IMG/VR virus record: IMGVR_UViG_3300044695_006119
Location: 1-34,984 of that record
Direction: 5' to 3' (one strand)
Source of the DNA: a virus
DNA: 34,984 nt
In this document: positions 1 through 7,092 of the stretch, one piece after another
How the letters are laid out: each line of letters opens with the position of its first letter
Position numbering within the stretch: the first letter of the stretch is position 1
Made by a program: the position numbers and the translations under genes
The notes under the pieces: generated by a model
Told to the model about the DNA's origin: nothing
Database searches by the model: none
Seen by the model: the letters and a program-made list of their open reading frames with translations, nothing else

Positions 1-37
1 TATTTAAAATTTAACAATGAAAACAAAGGGTAATTTT

Positions 38-424
38 ATGGAAACGTCACAAGGTAAAATAATTGAAAACATCATGCGTGCTTACTGCACAAAAGACCTT
101 AAAAGCAGAAAGCGCTTTCAAATTAAAAAAATATCACAGTATATTTTTCATCATGATTTAACACGTTACAGGGTTGATTTTATTGACGTTGAAAATAATA
201 AAAAATACCCGAATTGGCTAGATACATTTACATTTTTTTATTCTCCAGGTTGCAAGGATTTGGAGTATAGGGTGGTATGCCCCAACCGTAATTATACCAA
301 AAGAGCTGAAATAGGGGTTTCACGTCAACCGCTTTCAGAAGGGAAAACTGAAAGTGAAGTGGAGGAAGAGATTCTTGATGAGTTTAAAAAATTTATAGGT
401 TTTAACCAAGGACGCAAGGGTTAA
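38..424 (+). CDS. Hypothetical protein, 128 aa
   Basis: I do not recognise this protein. It is charged and soluble-looking, with a Lys/Arg-rich first third and an acidic C-terminal helix. The ATG at 38 is preferred over the in-frame ATG at 17 because AAGGG lies about 8 nt before it. It is the first gene visible on the plus strand and is followed by a promoter at 435-463, so it probably ends an operon that begins outside the window. Confidence 0.6.
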   Translation: METSQGKIIENIMRAYCTKDLKSRKRFQIKKISQYIFHHDLTRYRVDFIDVENNKKYPNWLDTFTFFYSPGCKDLEYRVVCPNRNYTKRAEIGVSRQPLSEGKTESEVEEEILDEFKKFIGFNQGRKG

Positions 425-434
425 AGTTTAAGGC

Positions 435-463
435 TTGACGGTGGTGTGTGTTTGTGTTATGCA
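435..463 (+). promoter_or_regulatory. Sigma70-like promoter
   Basis: TTGACG, a 17-nt spacer, then TATGCA, lying 25 nt before the gene at 488. Its -10 surroundings (TATGCATACA) resemble those of the candidate late promoter before terS (CATACGTATACA). Confidence 0.6.
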
Positions 464-487
464 TACACAACAACAAGGGAGTGAATC

Positions 488-769
488 ATGAGTTGGACTG
501 ATCCGCAGCGTAACGATTTGTTTTACCACATAAACCGTATTTGTCGTGTGATGGATATGTATGGCATTGGCACACGTGATCCGAAAAGGGTGTGTGATGC
601 CTTGGAGGATATGTTATCCAGCCGTTTTTCTGGGGATGATGTTGTTGTTGCGGTGAAGGCGATTATTCATGAAAAGGGCAGGATTCCTTTGCCTTCGGAG
701 ATTGAGAGTTTTATCGGACAAAAGGAGGAAAATCATGACCCCGCTAAAACCCACCAAAATTATTGTTGA
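488..769 (+). CDS. Hypothetical protein, 93 aa
   Basis: Small protein beginning MSWTDPQRND, with AAGGGAG 7-8 nt before the ATG. The segment RIPLPSEIESFI near residues 66-77 recalls short helical domains in some phage replication accessory proteins, but this is not enough to assign a function. It overlaps the phosphatase gene at 735 by 35 nt, which suggests cotranscription and translational coupling. Confidence 0.6.
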   Translation: MSWTDPQRNDLFYHINRICRVMDMYGIGTRDPKRVCDALEDMLSSRFSGDDVVVAVKAIIHEKGRIPLPSEIESFIGQKEENHDPAKTHQNYC

Positions 770-1181
770 CTTGGATGGAACTTTTTCCAACCCAGAACAT
801 AGACGCCACTTCGTTACCCAATTCCCCAAGGACCATAAACGCTTTTACGAGGCTCTTTGCCAAGATGGAGCGAATGAATGGTGTGTTTGGCTTTTGGGGC
901 GTTTCAGAAAAGATGAAATCCTGTTCGTAAGTGGACGGCCTGAACAATACCGCGATAAAACGGTGGTATGGTTGAGGGATTATGGTTACGAACAATGCCC
1001 ACTTTTTATGCGAAAAGAGGGTGATTATCGGATGGACTCAGTAATCAAGGTAGAAATCTATAGAGAGGACATTGAGCCTTTTTATAATATCATGTTTTGT
1101 TTGGATGACCGGACTCAAGTCGTAAAGGCTTGGCGTGCTCTTGGTTTGATTTGTCTGCAATGCGACGATGGAGATTTTTAG
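735..1181 (+). CDS. Polynucleotide 3'-phosphatase (HAD superfamily, T4 Pnk C-domain-like)
   Basis: A 148-residue protein with the HAD motifs in order: motif I DLDGT (residues 13-17, nucleophile Asp and acid/base Asp), motif II FVSGRPE (about 64-70, Ser/Gly/Arg as in the T4 PseT phosphatase domain), the K of SVIKVEI (about 102-108), and motif III CLDDR (about 122-126, Mg2+-binding Asp pair). The family removes 3'-phosphate ends from DNA or RNA so that they can be ligated or extended. The N-terminal kinase domain of T4 Pnk is absent, and the start is fixed by a strong AGGAGG just before ATG 735, so this is a stand-alone phosphatase. No ligase or kinase is seen in the window. Likely roles are end repair during recombination or answering host nucleases; this is inferred. 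Confidence 0.8.
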   Translation: MTPLKPTKIIVDLDGTFSNPEHRRHFVTQFPKDHKRFYEALCQDGANEWCVWLLGRFRKDEILFVSGRPEQYRDKTVVWLRDYGYEQCPLFMRKEGDYRMDSVIKVEIYREDIEPFYNIMFCLDDRTQVVKAWRALGLICLQCDDGDF

Positions 1182-1305
1182 ATGAGTAAAGACGACAGTA
1201 AAAAACCGCGAGGCCGTGATATTTGACCGAGGGCAACCAGAAACATGAGCAAACCACCAACTAAAGCTATTATGATTATTCAAATTTGGAAAAAGGAGGA
1301 AAGCC

Positions 1306-1746
1306 ATGGGAATGACGGTTCAATTTATACTTGATAGGGACATGATGCAATGCGAATCGTGGGGATTGCAAAAGATATGCGATGATTTAAATGCAGAAAT
1401 AGAAAAGTTAACGGATTTAAGATGGGAATTTTATCAAAAACGAAGAGAATCAGAAGAAGAAATGGAAGACCCAAAGGATGGTGATGGTTTAGACGGATCA
1501 CTTTTGGTTAAGTTTCACCCAACCCCATTAGGGGTTATTATGGGGAAAATGTCTAAAACAGAAATACCAGAAACTGTAAGGTTTTTAAGAAAAAAATTTG
1601 ATACAGTTTTGTGGAAATGCCATGATTTTTATGATGATACATGGTTTGATGGAAATAAGGCTTTATGCAGGGATGAAAAAAAATACGGACCTATAATAGT
1701 TAGGCATTGGTCTGAATTGGAAGAGGAGGAAAGCCATGACGCATAA
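1306..1746 (+). CDS. Hypothetical protein, 146 aa
   Basis: Unrecognised acidic protein. Residues 20-55 look helical and possibly coiled-coil (Glu/Lys/Arg-rich), and the tail ends in a run of Glu. AAAGGAGGAAAGCC precedes the ATG. A nearly identical AGGAGGAAAGCC sequence lies inside its 3' end and serves as the ribosome binding site of the next gene, which overlaps it by 11 nt. Confidence 0.65.
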   Translation: MGMTVQFILDRDMMQCESWGLQKICDDLNAEIEKLTDLRWEFYQKRRESEEEMEDPKDGDGLDGSLLVKFHPTPLGVIMGKMSKTEIPETVRFLRKKFDTVLWKCHDFYDDTWFDGNKALCRDEKKYGPIIVRHWSELEEEESHDA

Positions 1747-1897
1747 ATACGAAAGAATCTCAAAGGTTATCAAGGAATTTTTGGTTGAGGATTATGAGGG
1801 CCTTAATATCAGAATTGGATTAAAACATGGGGATCTTGTGCGTTTGTGTTATGCGGTTTTAGAAGAATTTGGTGATAAAGATGAATTGCAAGATTAA
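1736..1897 (+). CDS. Hypothetical small protein, 53 aa
   Basis: Begins MTHKYERISKVIKEFLVEDY and ends FGDKDELQD. AGGAGGAAAGCC immediately precedes the ATG, a strong ribosome binding site embedded in the end of the previous gene. It overlaps the next small membrane-protein gene by 17 nt. It is predicted to be mainly helical; I cannot assign a function. Confidence 0.6.
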   Translation: MTHKYERISKVIKEFLVEDYEGLNIRIGLKHGDLVRLCYAVLEEFGDKDELQD

Positions 1898-2036
1898 AGA
1901 ATTGTTTGTTTTTATTGAAAAAATGTTTATGTTCCTTTGGTTCGGGGTTACGGTTTTGTATTTTGCGGGTATTCTTTTTGGTTTTGAGAATCGTTCCCTA
2001 GTAGATTTTTATGTTTTGGGCGAGGCACCAATATGA
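1881..2036 (+). CDS. Small single-pass membrane protein, 51 aa
   Basis: Short protein with one clear hydrophobic segment (about residues 15-35, FMFLWFGVTVLYFAGILFGF) after a Lys-containing N-terminus. It overlaps the gene before by 17 nt and the gene after by ATGA, which supports translation as part of the operon, although its own ribosome binding site is weak. The role is unknown. Confidence 0.5.
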   Translation: MNCKIKELFVFIEKMFMFLWFGVTVLYFAGILFGFENRSLVDFYVLGEAPI

Positions 2037-2335
2037 ATCGCGCTGAAGTGATAAGGCGATTAAAGGATGTCTTGCCAAAAACAGAGGCGGGGTTTGTGGA
2101 TATCTTTTTAAAGACGCTTGAGGTTGAATCGCGTCCGTCGGAAGGCTTGGTGGTTTTAAGGCTCCCTGGGCGGCATTTGGGGAGTGTGATGCAGCTTTAT
2201 GGGTCGGCCCTAGAGAGATGCTTTGAAGAGCCTAACGTGTGCATGATGAAGGGAAGTAAGGTTGAGTGGATCAAAAAAGAAAGGGATTATGTCTTGCCAA
2301 GGAAAGAAACGAAGGCAATGTGGTGGCAAAATTGA
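2033..2335 (+). CDS. Hypothetical protein, 100 aa
   Basis: Begins MNRAEVIRRLKDVLPKTEAG. Mixed helix/strand composition without a motif I recognise. The ATG overlaps the stop of the upstream membrane peptide (ATGA), so translational coupling is likely. Confidence 0.6.
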   Translation: MNRAEVIRRLKDVLPKTEAGFVDIFLKTLEVESRPSEGLVVLRLPGRHLGSVMQLYGSALERCFEEPNVCMMKGSKVEWIKKERDYVLPRKETKAMWWQN

Positions 2336-2364
2336 TTATTAAAAATTTAACAAAGAGGAACACA

Positions 2365-2652
2365 ATGACTAAAAAACCTATCCCATTTCAAGAATGGTAT
2401 GAAGAAAATGAAATCAATGGCATTGCTACTTTTGATTTAAAATATCGTGTTGATATTTCGTCAGAAGTGGAAAGTGAGCTTGACGAAGATGCAGCAATAG
2501 CTTTAACAAAAGAAGGTATATCTGATATTCCATTTCACACTATAGAGTCGGAATATAAAGATTTTCTTATGGATATAACCGTAGAGATAGCAATCAAAAA
2601 ATTATCTGATGGCAAAATAAAAGTTTTTGTTAATTCTGTAGAAGCGGCTTAG
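2365..2652 (+). CDS. Hypothetical protein, 95 aa
   Basis: Start at ATG 2365 is chosen because AGAGGAAC lies 4-9 nt before it; the open frame continues upstream only through the preceding gene. The protein is acidic, with alternating hydrophobic/charged strands near the C-terminus (MDITVEIAIKKL, KIKVFVNSV). No family is recognised. Confidence 0.6.
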   Translation: MTKKPIPFQEWYEENEINGIATFDLKYRVDISSEVESELDEDAAIALTKEGISDIPFHTIESEYKDFLMDITVEIAIKKLSDGKIKVFVNSVEAA

Positions 2653-2665
2653 GAATTTAAAATTG

Positions 2666-2911
2666 ATGGAACCTTTAGAAGACAGAATTGTCAATGTGAT
2701 TGATGATTTGTTTGGTCATCGTCGCACAAGATTTGGGTATCTATCACCTATGGCTGATGATGATGATTTGCTGGTTTTGGGATTAGAGATTCTTAGGGAA
2801 TTTGGTGTTAGGAATCCTGAAGAGGACACGCCATGGATAAAGGAATTTATGCATGGAGAACAAGCCAGATTGGGAAAAGAAGCCTTGCAATCTGAGAAGA
2901 AAAGTGATTAA
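2666..2911 (+). CDS. Hypothetical acidic protein, 81 aa
   Basis: ATG 2666 follows AGGAA at about 10 nt; a TTG directly before it is a less likely start. The protein is strongly acidic, with four consecutive Asp at about residues 31-34 (MADDDDLL). The function is unknown. Confidence 0.55.
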   Translation: MEPLEDRIVNVIDDLFGHRRTRFGYLSPMADDDDLLVLGLEILREFGVRNPEEDTPWIKEFMHGEQARLGKEALQSEKKSD

Positions 2912-3050
2912 GTTTTTGGTGTATAAGGCAAGTGAAAGGCCGCATCATGCGGGGTGTTTTGAAAAAAACCTAGCTTGCTTTAAAGTGGCTGATAAAGATT
3001 TTGGATTGGGAATGCTCGGTCGGTCTTATTGGTTACTCTGGTTGTCTTGA
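2853..3050 (+). CDS. Possible small protein, 65 aa
   Basis: Overlaps the preceding gene by 59 nt in another frame. AAGGA lies 8-9 nt before the ATG. The unique part reads as a plausible small basic/aromatic protein ending YWLLWLS. It is the last open frame before the terminators at 3080-3134. It could be chance, because the overlap is long for this genome. Confidence 0.35.
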   Translation: MENKPDWEKKPCNLRRKVIKFLVYKASERPHHAGCFEKNLACFKVADKDFGLGMLGRSYWLLWLS

Positions 3051-3079
3051 GAGGATGCAATACAGACAGCCTTAACAAG

Positions 3080-3105
3080 CCCTAAGCACCTTAGGGGTTT
3101 GTTTA
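3080..3105 (+). terminator. Rho-independent terminator, plus strand
   Basis: Perfect 7-bp stem CCCTAAG / CTTAGGG with a 3-nt loop, followed by GTTTGTTT. It ends the plus-strand block 38-3050. Confidence 0.75.
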
Positions 3106-3134
3106 AAAGGGACGATTAAACACCGTCCCTTTTT
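3105..3134. terminator. Bidirectional terminator
   Basis: Ten-bp stem AAAAGGGACG / CGTCCCTTTT around a 9-nt loop, with a T run on the plus strand and a T run on the minus strand. It sits between convergent blocks and can stop transcription from both sides. Confidence 0.8.
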
Positions 3135-3137
3135 CCT

Positions 3138-3437
3138 TTAGTATTTTCCCAAGCGTTTGATGTCACGGTCAAGGTCATCTGGCCCGAAGGTGTCCATAGG
3201 CTTGATACGGGCAGTGTTGTTTTCGCGCAGCACGGCTTGCGATGGTTCAAGGTACTTCAGAGGCTTCTCAGGCTCGAATTGAGGGATGGTGATAACGCCT
3301 GTGATGGTCATGCCGATCATCATCATGATAAGCGCAGAGGTGCTTTGCATTTTGATTTGGATGTGGTTGGCGGGGATCATTTGTGATAGTCCCCACATAG
3401 CAGCGGCGGCAATAAAGAGGTATTGAAACGGTAGCAT
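3138..3437 (-). CDS. Membrane protein, 99 aa
   Basis: The first half holds two hydrophobic segments (about residues 4-20 and 34-52), with a charged soluble C-terminal half of about 45 residues ending DIKRLGKY. AAAGGAG lies about 9 nt before the ATG. It is the last gene of the 7458-3138 minus-strand block. A holin-like role is possible from the topology, but a holin candidate exists near the lysozyme gene, so I leave it unassigned. Confidence 0.65.
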   Translation of the reverse strand: MLPFQYLFIAAAAMWGLSQMIPANHIQIKMQSTSALIMMMIGMTITGVITIPQFEPEKPLKYLEPSQAVLRENNTARIKPMDTFGPDDLDRDIKRLGKY

Positions 3438-3499
3438 GGTAGTGGTCTCCTTTGTTGTTGATGTATAAGCACCATACCAACAAAAGGTTAAGAAATGGT

Positions 3500-3949
3500 T
3501 TAGTATTTTGAATTTATGTCGGTTATTTCTTGCAACAAATCAATGACTTCCTTGGGTATGCCGTTTGAAAAGTCGTGAGATGTTCCGATAAGTTTTTGGT
3601 GTTCTCCAAATGCGCTGCCTTTGATAGTTATTGTTTGTTCCTTTGCATGTACGTGCATTGAAATATAGTGTTCTTTTCTGTGTTTTATGCGGTGCGCTAG
3701 AGATGTTTGCCACGTCAAATGTATGTTTTCGTCACAGGATATAAAAATTGGAAGTGGACTTTCTATATCTTTTGGTAGTTCCGCCAAAAAAAGCATTGTA
3801 TTTACGGCGGATTTTGGGTTTACAAATTCCCTATTAAAATCAGTCCATTCTTTTTTTTCATAATCACTGCCACACCATCCTTTTTTTGATTCATAGATAA
3901 AAATCGACCAAAGTTTTTCATAGCATTCTTTTCTTGTAAAAAGGCGCAT
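3500..3949 (-). CDS. Hypothetical protein, 149 aa
   Basis: Soluble protein without a motif I recognise. It has a strand-rich middle (HYISMHVHAKEQTITIKGSAF) and a Trp/Tyr/Lys-rich N-terminal third. Start and upstream stop overlap as TAATG, so it is coupled to the small gene upstream. Confidence 0.65.
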   Translation of the reverse strand: MRLFTRKECYEKLWSIFIYESKKGWCGSDYEKKEWTDFNREFVNPKSAVNTMLFLAELPKDIESPLPIFISCDENIHLTWQTSLAHRIKHRKEHYISMHVHAKEQTITIKGSAFGEHQKLIGTSHDFSNGIPKEVIDLLQEITDINSKY

Positions 3950-4080
3950 TATTGATTTTCCAGTTCTTTTTTTAGTTTTAAAATCAAAGGTTTTGCTGCA
4001 TCTGGTAAAGGTTTTCCTGTCATGGATTTAAGGATTGCTCCTTTGAGGAGGTAAATCAGGGTGTAGATTTCGTAAGTCAT
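3949..4080 (-). CDS. Hypothetical small protein, 43 aa
   Basis: Starts MTYEIYTLIYLLKGAILKSM. ATG 4080 is chosen because it overlaps the stop of the upstream gene as ATGA; a longer frame from 4140 would run deep inside that gene. The N-terminal half is hydrophobic and the C-terminal half Lys-rich. The role is unknown. Confidence 0.5.
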   Translation of the reverse strand: MTYEIYTLIYLLKGAILKSMTGKPLPDAAKPLILKLKKELENQ

Positions 4081-4268
4081 GGGAGTATTCCTGCATTCCA
4101 TTTTCTTTCCATTTCCCGTCTGTAGTCTGCGGTTCCACAAATTGCTGCCCCTGTATGAAAATCTACCGTAATAAGGGCTCCATGTTCGTTATGGAAAGTT
4201 TTTCGGATTACAGGGCCTTTAATTATTAGCGTTTGCCATTCTTCTTCGGGTTTCATTTCGTATTGCAT
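4077..4268 (-). CDS. Hypothetical protein, 63 aa
   Basis: Small protein with a strand-rich centre. The start context GGACTAAACCCATG is almost the same as that of the next upstream gene (GGATTAAACCCATG), so the two share a leader sequence. It overlaps the downstream gene by ATGA. No family is recognised. Confidence 0.55.
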   Translation of the reverse strand: MQYEMKPEEEWQTLIIKGPVIRKTFHNEHGALITVDFHTGAAICGTADYRREMERKWNAGILP

Positions 4269-4272
4269 GGGT

Positions 4273-4668
4273 TTAGTCCAATGTTATGTTAATGGGGTTT
4301 GTTTGGAGATATTCGTTCACCATTTCATCCACCAGAGGCTTTAGGCGGTTGTATTCATCGTTGCGTATTTGTTGAATTTGGCCGCTTTTCATACCAATGG
4401 TGCAAACGCTATGTTCGTAAGCCACGGCCATAGATGTGGCATAGTCTTTTTTCAATGTTTCAATAAAATACTGTTTTGAAAAGTATTTTTTATGCTGTGG
4501 GTTTGGTGGTTGGTAAAATAAATCTGTAGGTTTTTGTTTTATATGTTTTTTGTAAAGCTCTTGATGAAACAAAAAATGATCTTCCACGTTTTTAACGTAC
4601 TTACAAAAGCATACGGTAAACTTATGTTTAAGTTTAAAATCAATAATTTTGCATAGATTGACGTACAT
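4273..4668 (-). CDS. Hypothetical protein, 131 aa
   Basis: Lys/Tyr/Phe-rich soluble protein with no recognised domain. The ATG lies in the context GGATTAAACCCATG, which contains the stop of the upstream membrane-protein gene. The C-terminal third (residues 88-131) is predicted helical. Confidence 0.6.
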   Translation of the reverse strand: MYVNLCKIIDFKLKHKFTVCFCKYVKNVEDHFLFHQELYKKHIKQKPTDLFYQPPNPQHKKYFSKQYFIETLKKDYATSMAVAYEHSVCTIGMKSGQIQQIRNDEYNRLKPLVDEMVNEYLQTNPINITLD

Positions 4669-4672
4669 GGGT

Positions 4673-4939
4673 TTAATCCAAGATTGAGTAAACGTTTTTT
4701 TCGTCGGGTTGTTTTTTGCGTTTCCGTTTCATGAAGAAGTGGATCGAATCGGCAAGGGAGGCTAGGGCAATGCAAAGGCATAGGCTGGCTAGGCCAACGC
4801 CCACAGGGGCTAAGATCACGGGCAAAGGCAAGGACGTGCCGTCGTCATTTTTAAGCAGGTACAAAAAGCCTGAGCATAGCAGCAAAGACAAAAGGATAAA
4901 AAACAGATCAAGGATGATGTAAAAGGATGGGCTTTTCAT
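4673..4939 (-). CDS. Two-pass membrane protein, 88 aa
   Basis: Two strong hydrophobic stretches (about residues 5-28 and 38-66) separated by a short acidic loop, then a very basic segment KRKRKK (about 71-76), consistent with a cytoplasmic C-terminus. AAAGGAAAC lies before the ATG. It overlaps the next upstream gene by ATGA. The function is unknown. Confidence 0.65.
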   Translation of the reverse strand: MKSPSFYIILDLFFILLSLLLCSGFLYLLKNDDGTSLPLPVILAPVGVGLASLCLCIALASLADSIHFFMKRKRKKQPDEKNVYSILD

Positions 4940-5166
4940 AGTGTTTCCTTTAATCGGTTAAGTGTGCGGTTACAGAAAAACCTGAAAGCATGGCACAGGA
5001 TCGGAAACGGCAAAACTTTGATAATTTTTTCTGCGTCTTCGGTCATGCCAGCGAGAGAGTACAGTGCCAAGATGGGCAAAAGGATTATCAGGAAAAAGTT
5101 TCCTATGTTTTTCAAGAAGTAGCTTGTCAAAAACAGGGCTTTTTTAAGGTGTTCTTTGTTGTTCAT
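4936..5166 (-). CDS. Membrane protein, 76 aa
   Basis: Start at the ATG beginning MNNKEHL is favoured, with GAGGGA just upstream; the frame extends 14 codons further but without a ribosome binding site. A hydrophobic segment (about residues 19-42, including NFFLIILLPILALYSLAG) is followed by a basic tail. It belongs with the adjacent membrane-protein gene. Confidence 0.55.
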   Translation of the reverse strand: MNNKEHLKKALFLTSYFLKNIGNFFLIILLPILALYSLAGMTEDAEKIIKVLPFPILCHAFRFFCNRTLNRLKETL

Positions 5167-5173
5167 GATTCCC

Positions 5174-5404
5174 TCACGATACGATTTTGTAGTGTTCTGT
5201 CCATTCACGTGGCATGGACGCTTTAAGCAGCATTAGGTCATAGTTGATGTTCTTGATCTCTGTTCTGCATTCTGCCAGCGTTACGGTTGCCCTGCGGCCT
5301 TCTTCATGGACAAAGAGGGCTTTGTGGCCGTGCTCTTCCATTTGGTCCATGCAGCGCGTGTAAAAGCCGAGGTCGCGTAGTTTTTGGATGTAAAGGGTGT
5401 TCAT
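5174..5404 (-). CDS. Hypothetical protein, 76 aa
   Basis: Begins MNTLYIQKLRDLGFYTRCMD. AAAGGAGC lies 7 nt before the ATG. It is a soluble helical protein with no motif I can name. Confidence 0.6.
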   Translation of the reverse strand: MNTLYIQKLRDLGFYTRCMDQMEEHGHKALFVHEEGRRATVTLAECRTEIKNINYDLMLLKASMPREWTEHYKIVS

Positions 5405-5406
5405 GG

Positions 5407-5661
5407 TTATGCTCCTTTGATTTGGTGGGTCATGATGGGGAATTTAAAGAGACTATAGGGGTTGTATTCTGGCGAGCCGTAGGACGTTTCGGCGTGTTCT
5501 TTGCCAAATTTGTTGGTTAGGCATGGGCTGTTGAGTTTCTGTTGCTCTAACAAAATACGAGCGGCGAAGGCTTGCAGTTTTTCGCGTTCGTCGGTTTGTC
5601 CAAAGATTTGATTGATGAGATTGTCAATCATTTGGTAGGAAAGGATGTTATTTTGGATCAT
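5407..5661 (-). CDS. Hypothetical protein, 84 aa
   Basis: Starts MIQNNILSYQMIDNLINQIF, with AAAAGGA about 10 nt upstream inside the end of the XRE-type gene, which it overlaps by 14 nt. A helical N-terminal half is followed by a Pro/Tyr-rich C-terminus. Because it is coupled to a regulator gene it may act with it, but nothing in the sequence proves that. Confidence 0.55.
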   Translation of the reverse strand: MIQNNILSYQMIDNLINQIFGQTDEREKLQAFAARILLEQQKLNSPCLTNKFGKEHAETSYGSPEYNPYSLFKFPIMTHQIKGA

Positions 5662-5839
5662 TGGATTGGTCCTTTTGTTTGATAAGGTGTTTGATGAGGA
5701 GTTCCATGGATTTAGGAATGGGGTATTCACCGGATTCGTAGGATCGGATCGTGCGAACGCATTTCCCCACAAGGGCGCATAGTTTTGTTTGGCTAACACC
5801 TAACTGTAACCTTGCTTGTTTAAAATGTTCGGGTGTCAT
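5648..5839 (-). CDS. XRE/Cro-type helix-turn-helix regulator, 63 aa
   Basis: Single HTH domain. The scaffold helix QARLQLGVSQTKLCALVG is followed by the recognition region VRTIRSYESGEYPIPKSMELLIKHL, the usual Cro/CI and HigA pattern (LGVSQ..LA..VG....TI..YE.G..P). At 63 aa it is only a DNA-binding domain, as in Cro. It lies downstream of the promoter at 6303-6331 that carries an inverted repeat, so it is a natural candidate for binding that repeat; this is an inference. AAAGGAACC precedes the ATG. Confidence 0.8.
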   Translation of the reverse strand: MTPEHFKQARLQLGVSQTKLCALVGKCVRTIRSYESGEYPIPKSMELLIKHLIKQKDQSNDPK

Positions 5840-6273
5840 TTGTGGTGGTTCCTTTGGGGCTTTGGTTCATAGTCGGGATCGAGGAAAAAGTCGGTGTAGG
5901 CTTTATATAGGCCCGACAAAAAGGCTGGTTCCATTTCCTTTCTTTTATCGGGTTCTATGTAGTATAAGTGGCTTTTTTGGTACACTTCTTTGACTTCGTG
6001 TGGTAATTTAATGACATAGTTTATTCCGGTTTCATCACTAAAATGTATTGTAAATGAATTGTAAACAATACTAGGCAAGGTCCATGTCAAGTGAAATTCA
6101 AAACCCCAACAGATTTTAGGATAAAGGGGTTCCCCCGTGCGACTGTGATAATACAGAGGCAAAAGATTGCAGATCACGTTTAGGGTTTCACGTTCTGTCT
6201 CAAGAAGATTGCGATTAAGTTGTGCCTCTAGTGCGTCAAAGCAATAAGTTTTTAAGGGGTTTTCGTCGGTCAT
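5836..6273 (-). CDS. Hypothetical protein, 145 aa
   Basis: First gene after the promoter at 6303-6331. ATG 6273 has AAAGGAAACG at 7 nt; the upstream ATG at 6306 lies within the promoter's -10 element and can be excluded. It is a soluble protein with many aromatics in the middle (FEFHLTWTLPSIVYNSFTIH) and a basic C-terminus. It overlaps the XRE gene by ATGA. No family is recognised. Confidence 0.65.
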   Translation of the reverse strand: MTDENPLKTYCFDALEAQLNRNLLETERETLNVICNLLPLYYHSRTGEPLYPKICWGFEFHLTWTLPSIVYNSFTIHFSDETGINYVIKLPHEVKEVYQKSHLYYIEPDKRKEMEPAFLSGLYKAYTDFFLDPDYEPKPQRNHHK

Positions 6274-6302
6274 AAACGTTTCCTTTTGTTGATGATAGAT
6301 AT

Positions 6303-6331
6303 ACAATACGGCAATACTTGCAGGATGTCAA
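6303..6331 (-). promoter_or_regulatory. Promoter with imperfect palindrome in spacer
   Basis: On the minus strand TTGACA, 17 nt, TATTGT. The spacer contains, in plus-strand orientation, CGGCAATACTTGCAG at 6309-6323, which matches 13 of 15 positions of the palindrome at 7516-7530 and sits in the same register next to the -10. It drives 6273 to about 3138. Confidence 0.7.
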
Positions 6332-6348
6332 GGAAGAAATTGCATCTT

Positions 6349-6543
6349 TCAAACGGGGAAATACCCCAGTTGGTTTGCTTCTTTGATGATGCATTGCCCG
6401 TAGTATTGGGCGGCCTGTCTGCTGACAAATTCCACGCGCTCCATTTTGGTGAACAACGTTTTGCCTTGTGACTTCACGATATAGGCGGGAACGTATCCGC
6501 CTTTGTTGCCTTTGATGATTCGGAGGATGATTTTGGGGTTCAT
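6349..6543 (-). CDS. Hypothetical protein, 64 aa
   Basis: Begins MNPKIILRIIKGNKGGYVPA. The start is set by AAAGGAAACC 8 nt upstream. The first half is strand-like (KIILRIIKGN, YVPAYIVKSQ) and the second half is a helix with paired Gln/Ala. It ends shortly before the promoter at 6303-6331. The function is unknown. Confidence 0.6.
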   Translation of the reverse strand: MNPKIILRIIKGNKGGYVPAYIVKSQGKTLFTKMERVEFVSRQAAQYYGQCIIKEANQLGYFPV

Positions 6544-6556
6544 GGTTTGGTTTCCT

Positions 6557-6880
6557 TTAAATAAAGTTTTTGGCAAGAAAGCGCTCACCGGAGAGCGGGA
6601 CGATTTGGGTTAAGCAGTTTATGTCTTTGACGTTCTCAAAGGTGGTGTTGTGGTCTTTGTTAAAGGCCTCAAGGTCATCATAAACGGCCCAGTTGTTTGT
6701 AAGCTCCACCACGTCAAAATTGAACGGCGTGCCACGTTCTCCGATTTCTTCGGATTGATCCCAAAGATATTCAGCAATCGCAAGGCATGCCTCAGGGTAA
6801 CAATTCCAAGGATAGAGACGAGATGCGAAAAGTTGCAAAGCGGCTTCGTATTGAGAGAGTTGGATGGTTTGGATAAACAT
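6557..6880 (-). CDS. Hypothetical protein, 107 aa
   Basis: ATG 6880 (MFIQTIQLSQYEAALQL) is used because CAAAGGAACC lies just upstream. It is an acidic soluble protein, with helices in the first 45 residues and a mixed C-terminal half. No family is recognised. Confidence 0.6.
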   Translation of the reverse strand: MFIQTIQLSQYEAALQLFASRLYPWNCYPEACLAIAEYLWDQSEEIGERGTPFNFDVVELTNNWAVYDDLEAFNKDHNTTFENVKDINCLTQIVPLSGERFLAKNFI

Positions 6881-6908
6881 GGTTAAGGTTCCTTTGTGTT
6901 GTGTTGGT

Positions 6909-6971
6909 TTAGTGGCTGCCCCAGACAAAAAAGGCTAGGGCAATCACGGATAGGGTTTCAAGAAAAGACAT
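6909..6971 (-). CDS. Possible 20-aa membrane peptide
   Basis: MSFLETLSVIALAFFVWGSH, with AAAAGGAT about 8 nt before the ATG and a hydrophobic core at residues 7-17. Its ribosome binding site matches the local style, and it fills an otherwise empty gap in the block. It may be a true micropeptide. Confidence 0.4.
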   Translation of the reverse strand: MSFLETLSVIALAFFVWGSH

Positions 6972-7092
6972 AGTAACAATCCTTTTGTTGTGTGTGTTTA
7001 GACACAATACACAAAAGGGGTTAAGGAAAGGTTAGGGTTAGGTTTATTTAATTTGTGGTTTCGGTTGTCATAGTCTTGGTTTCCTTTGTTGG

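Noticed and set aside
1182-1226. 14-aa frame MSKDDSKKPRGRDI after the phosphatase gene
   Set aside because: Very short with no ribosome binding site; perhaps a gene remnant.
1245-1334. 29-aa frame MSKPPTKAIMIIQIWKKEES...
   Set aside because: Runs into the next gene and its ribosome binding site; GAGGG at about 10 nt is the only support.
3138-3437. Second holin
   Set aside because: Two membrane segments fit, but the soluble half is long and the gene is far from the lysozyme; left as membrane protein.
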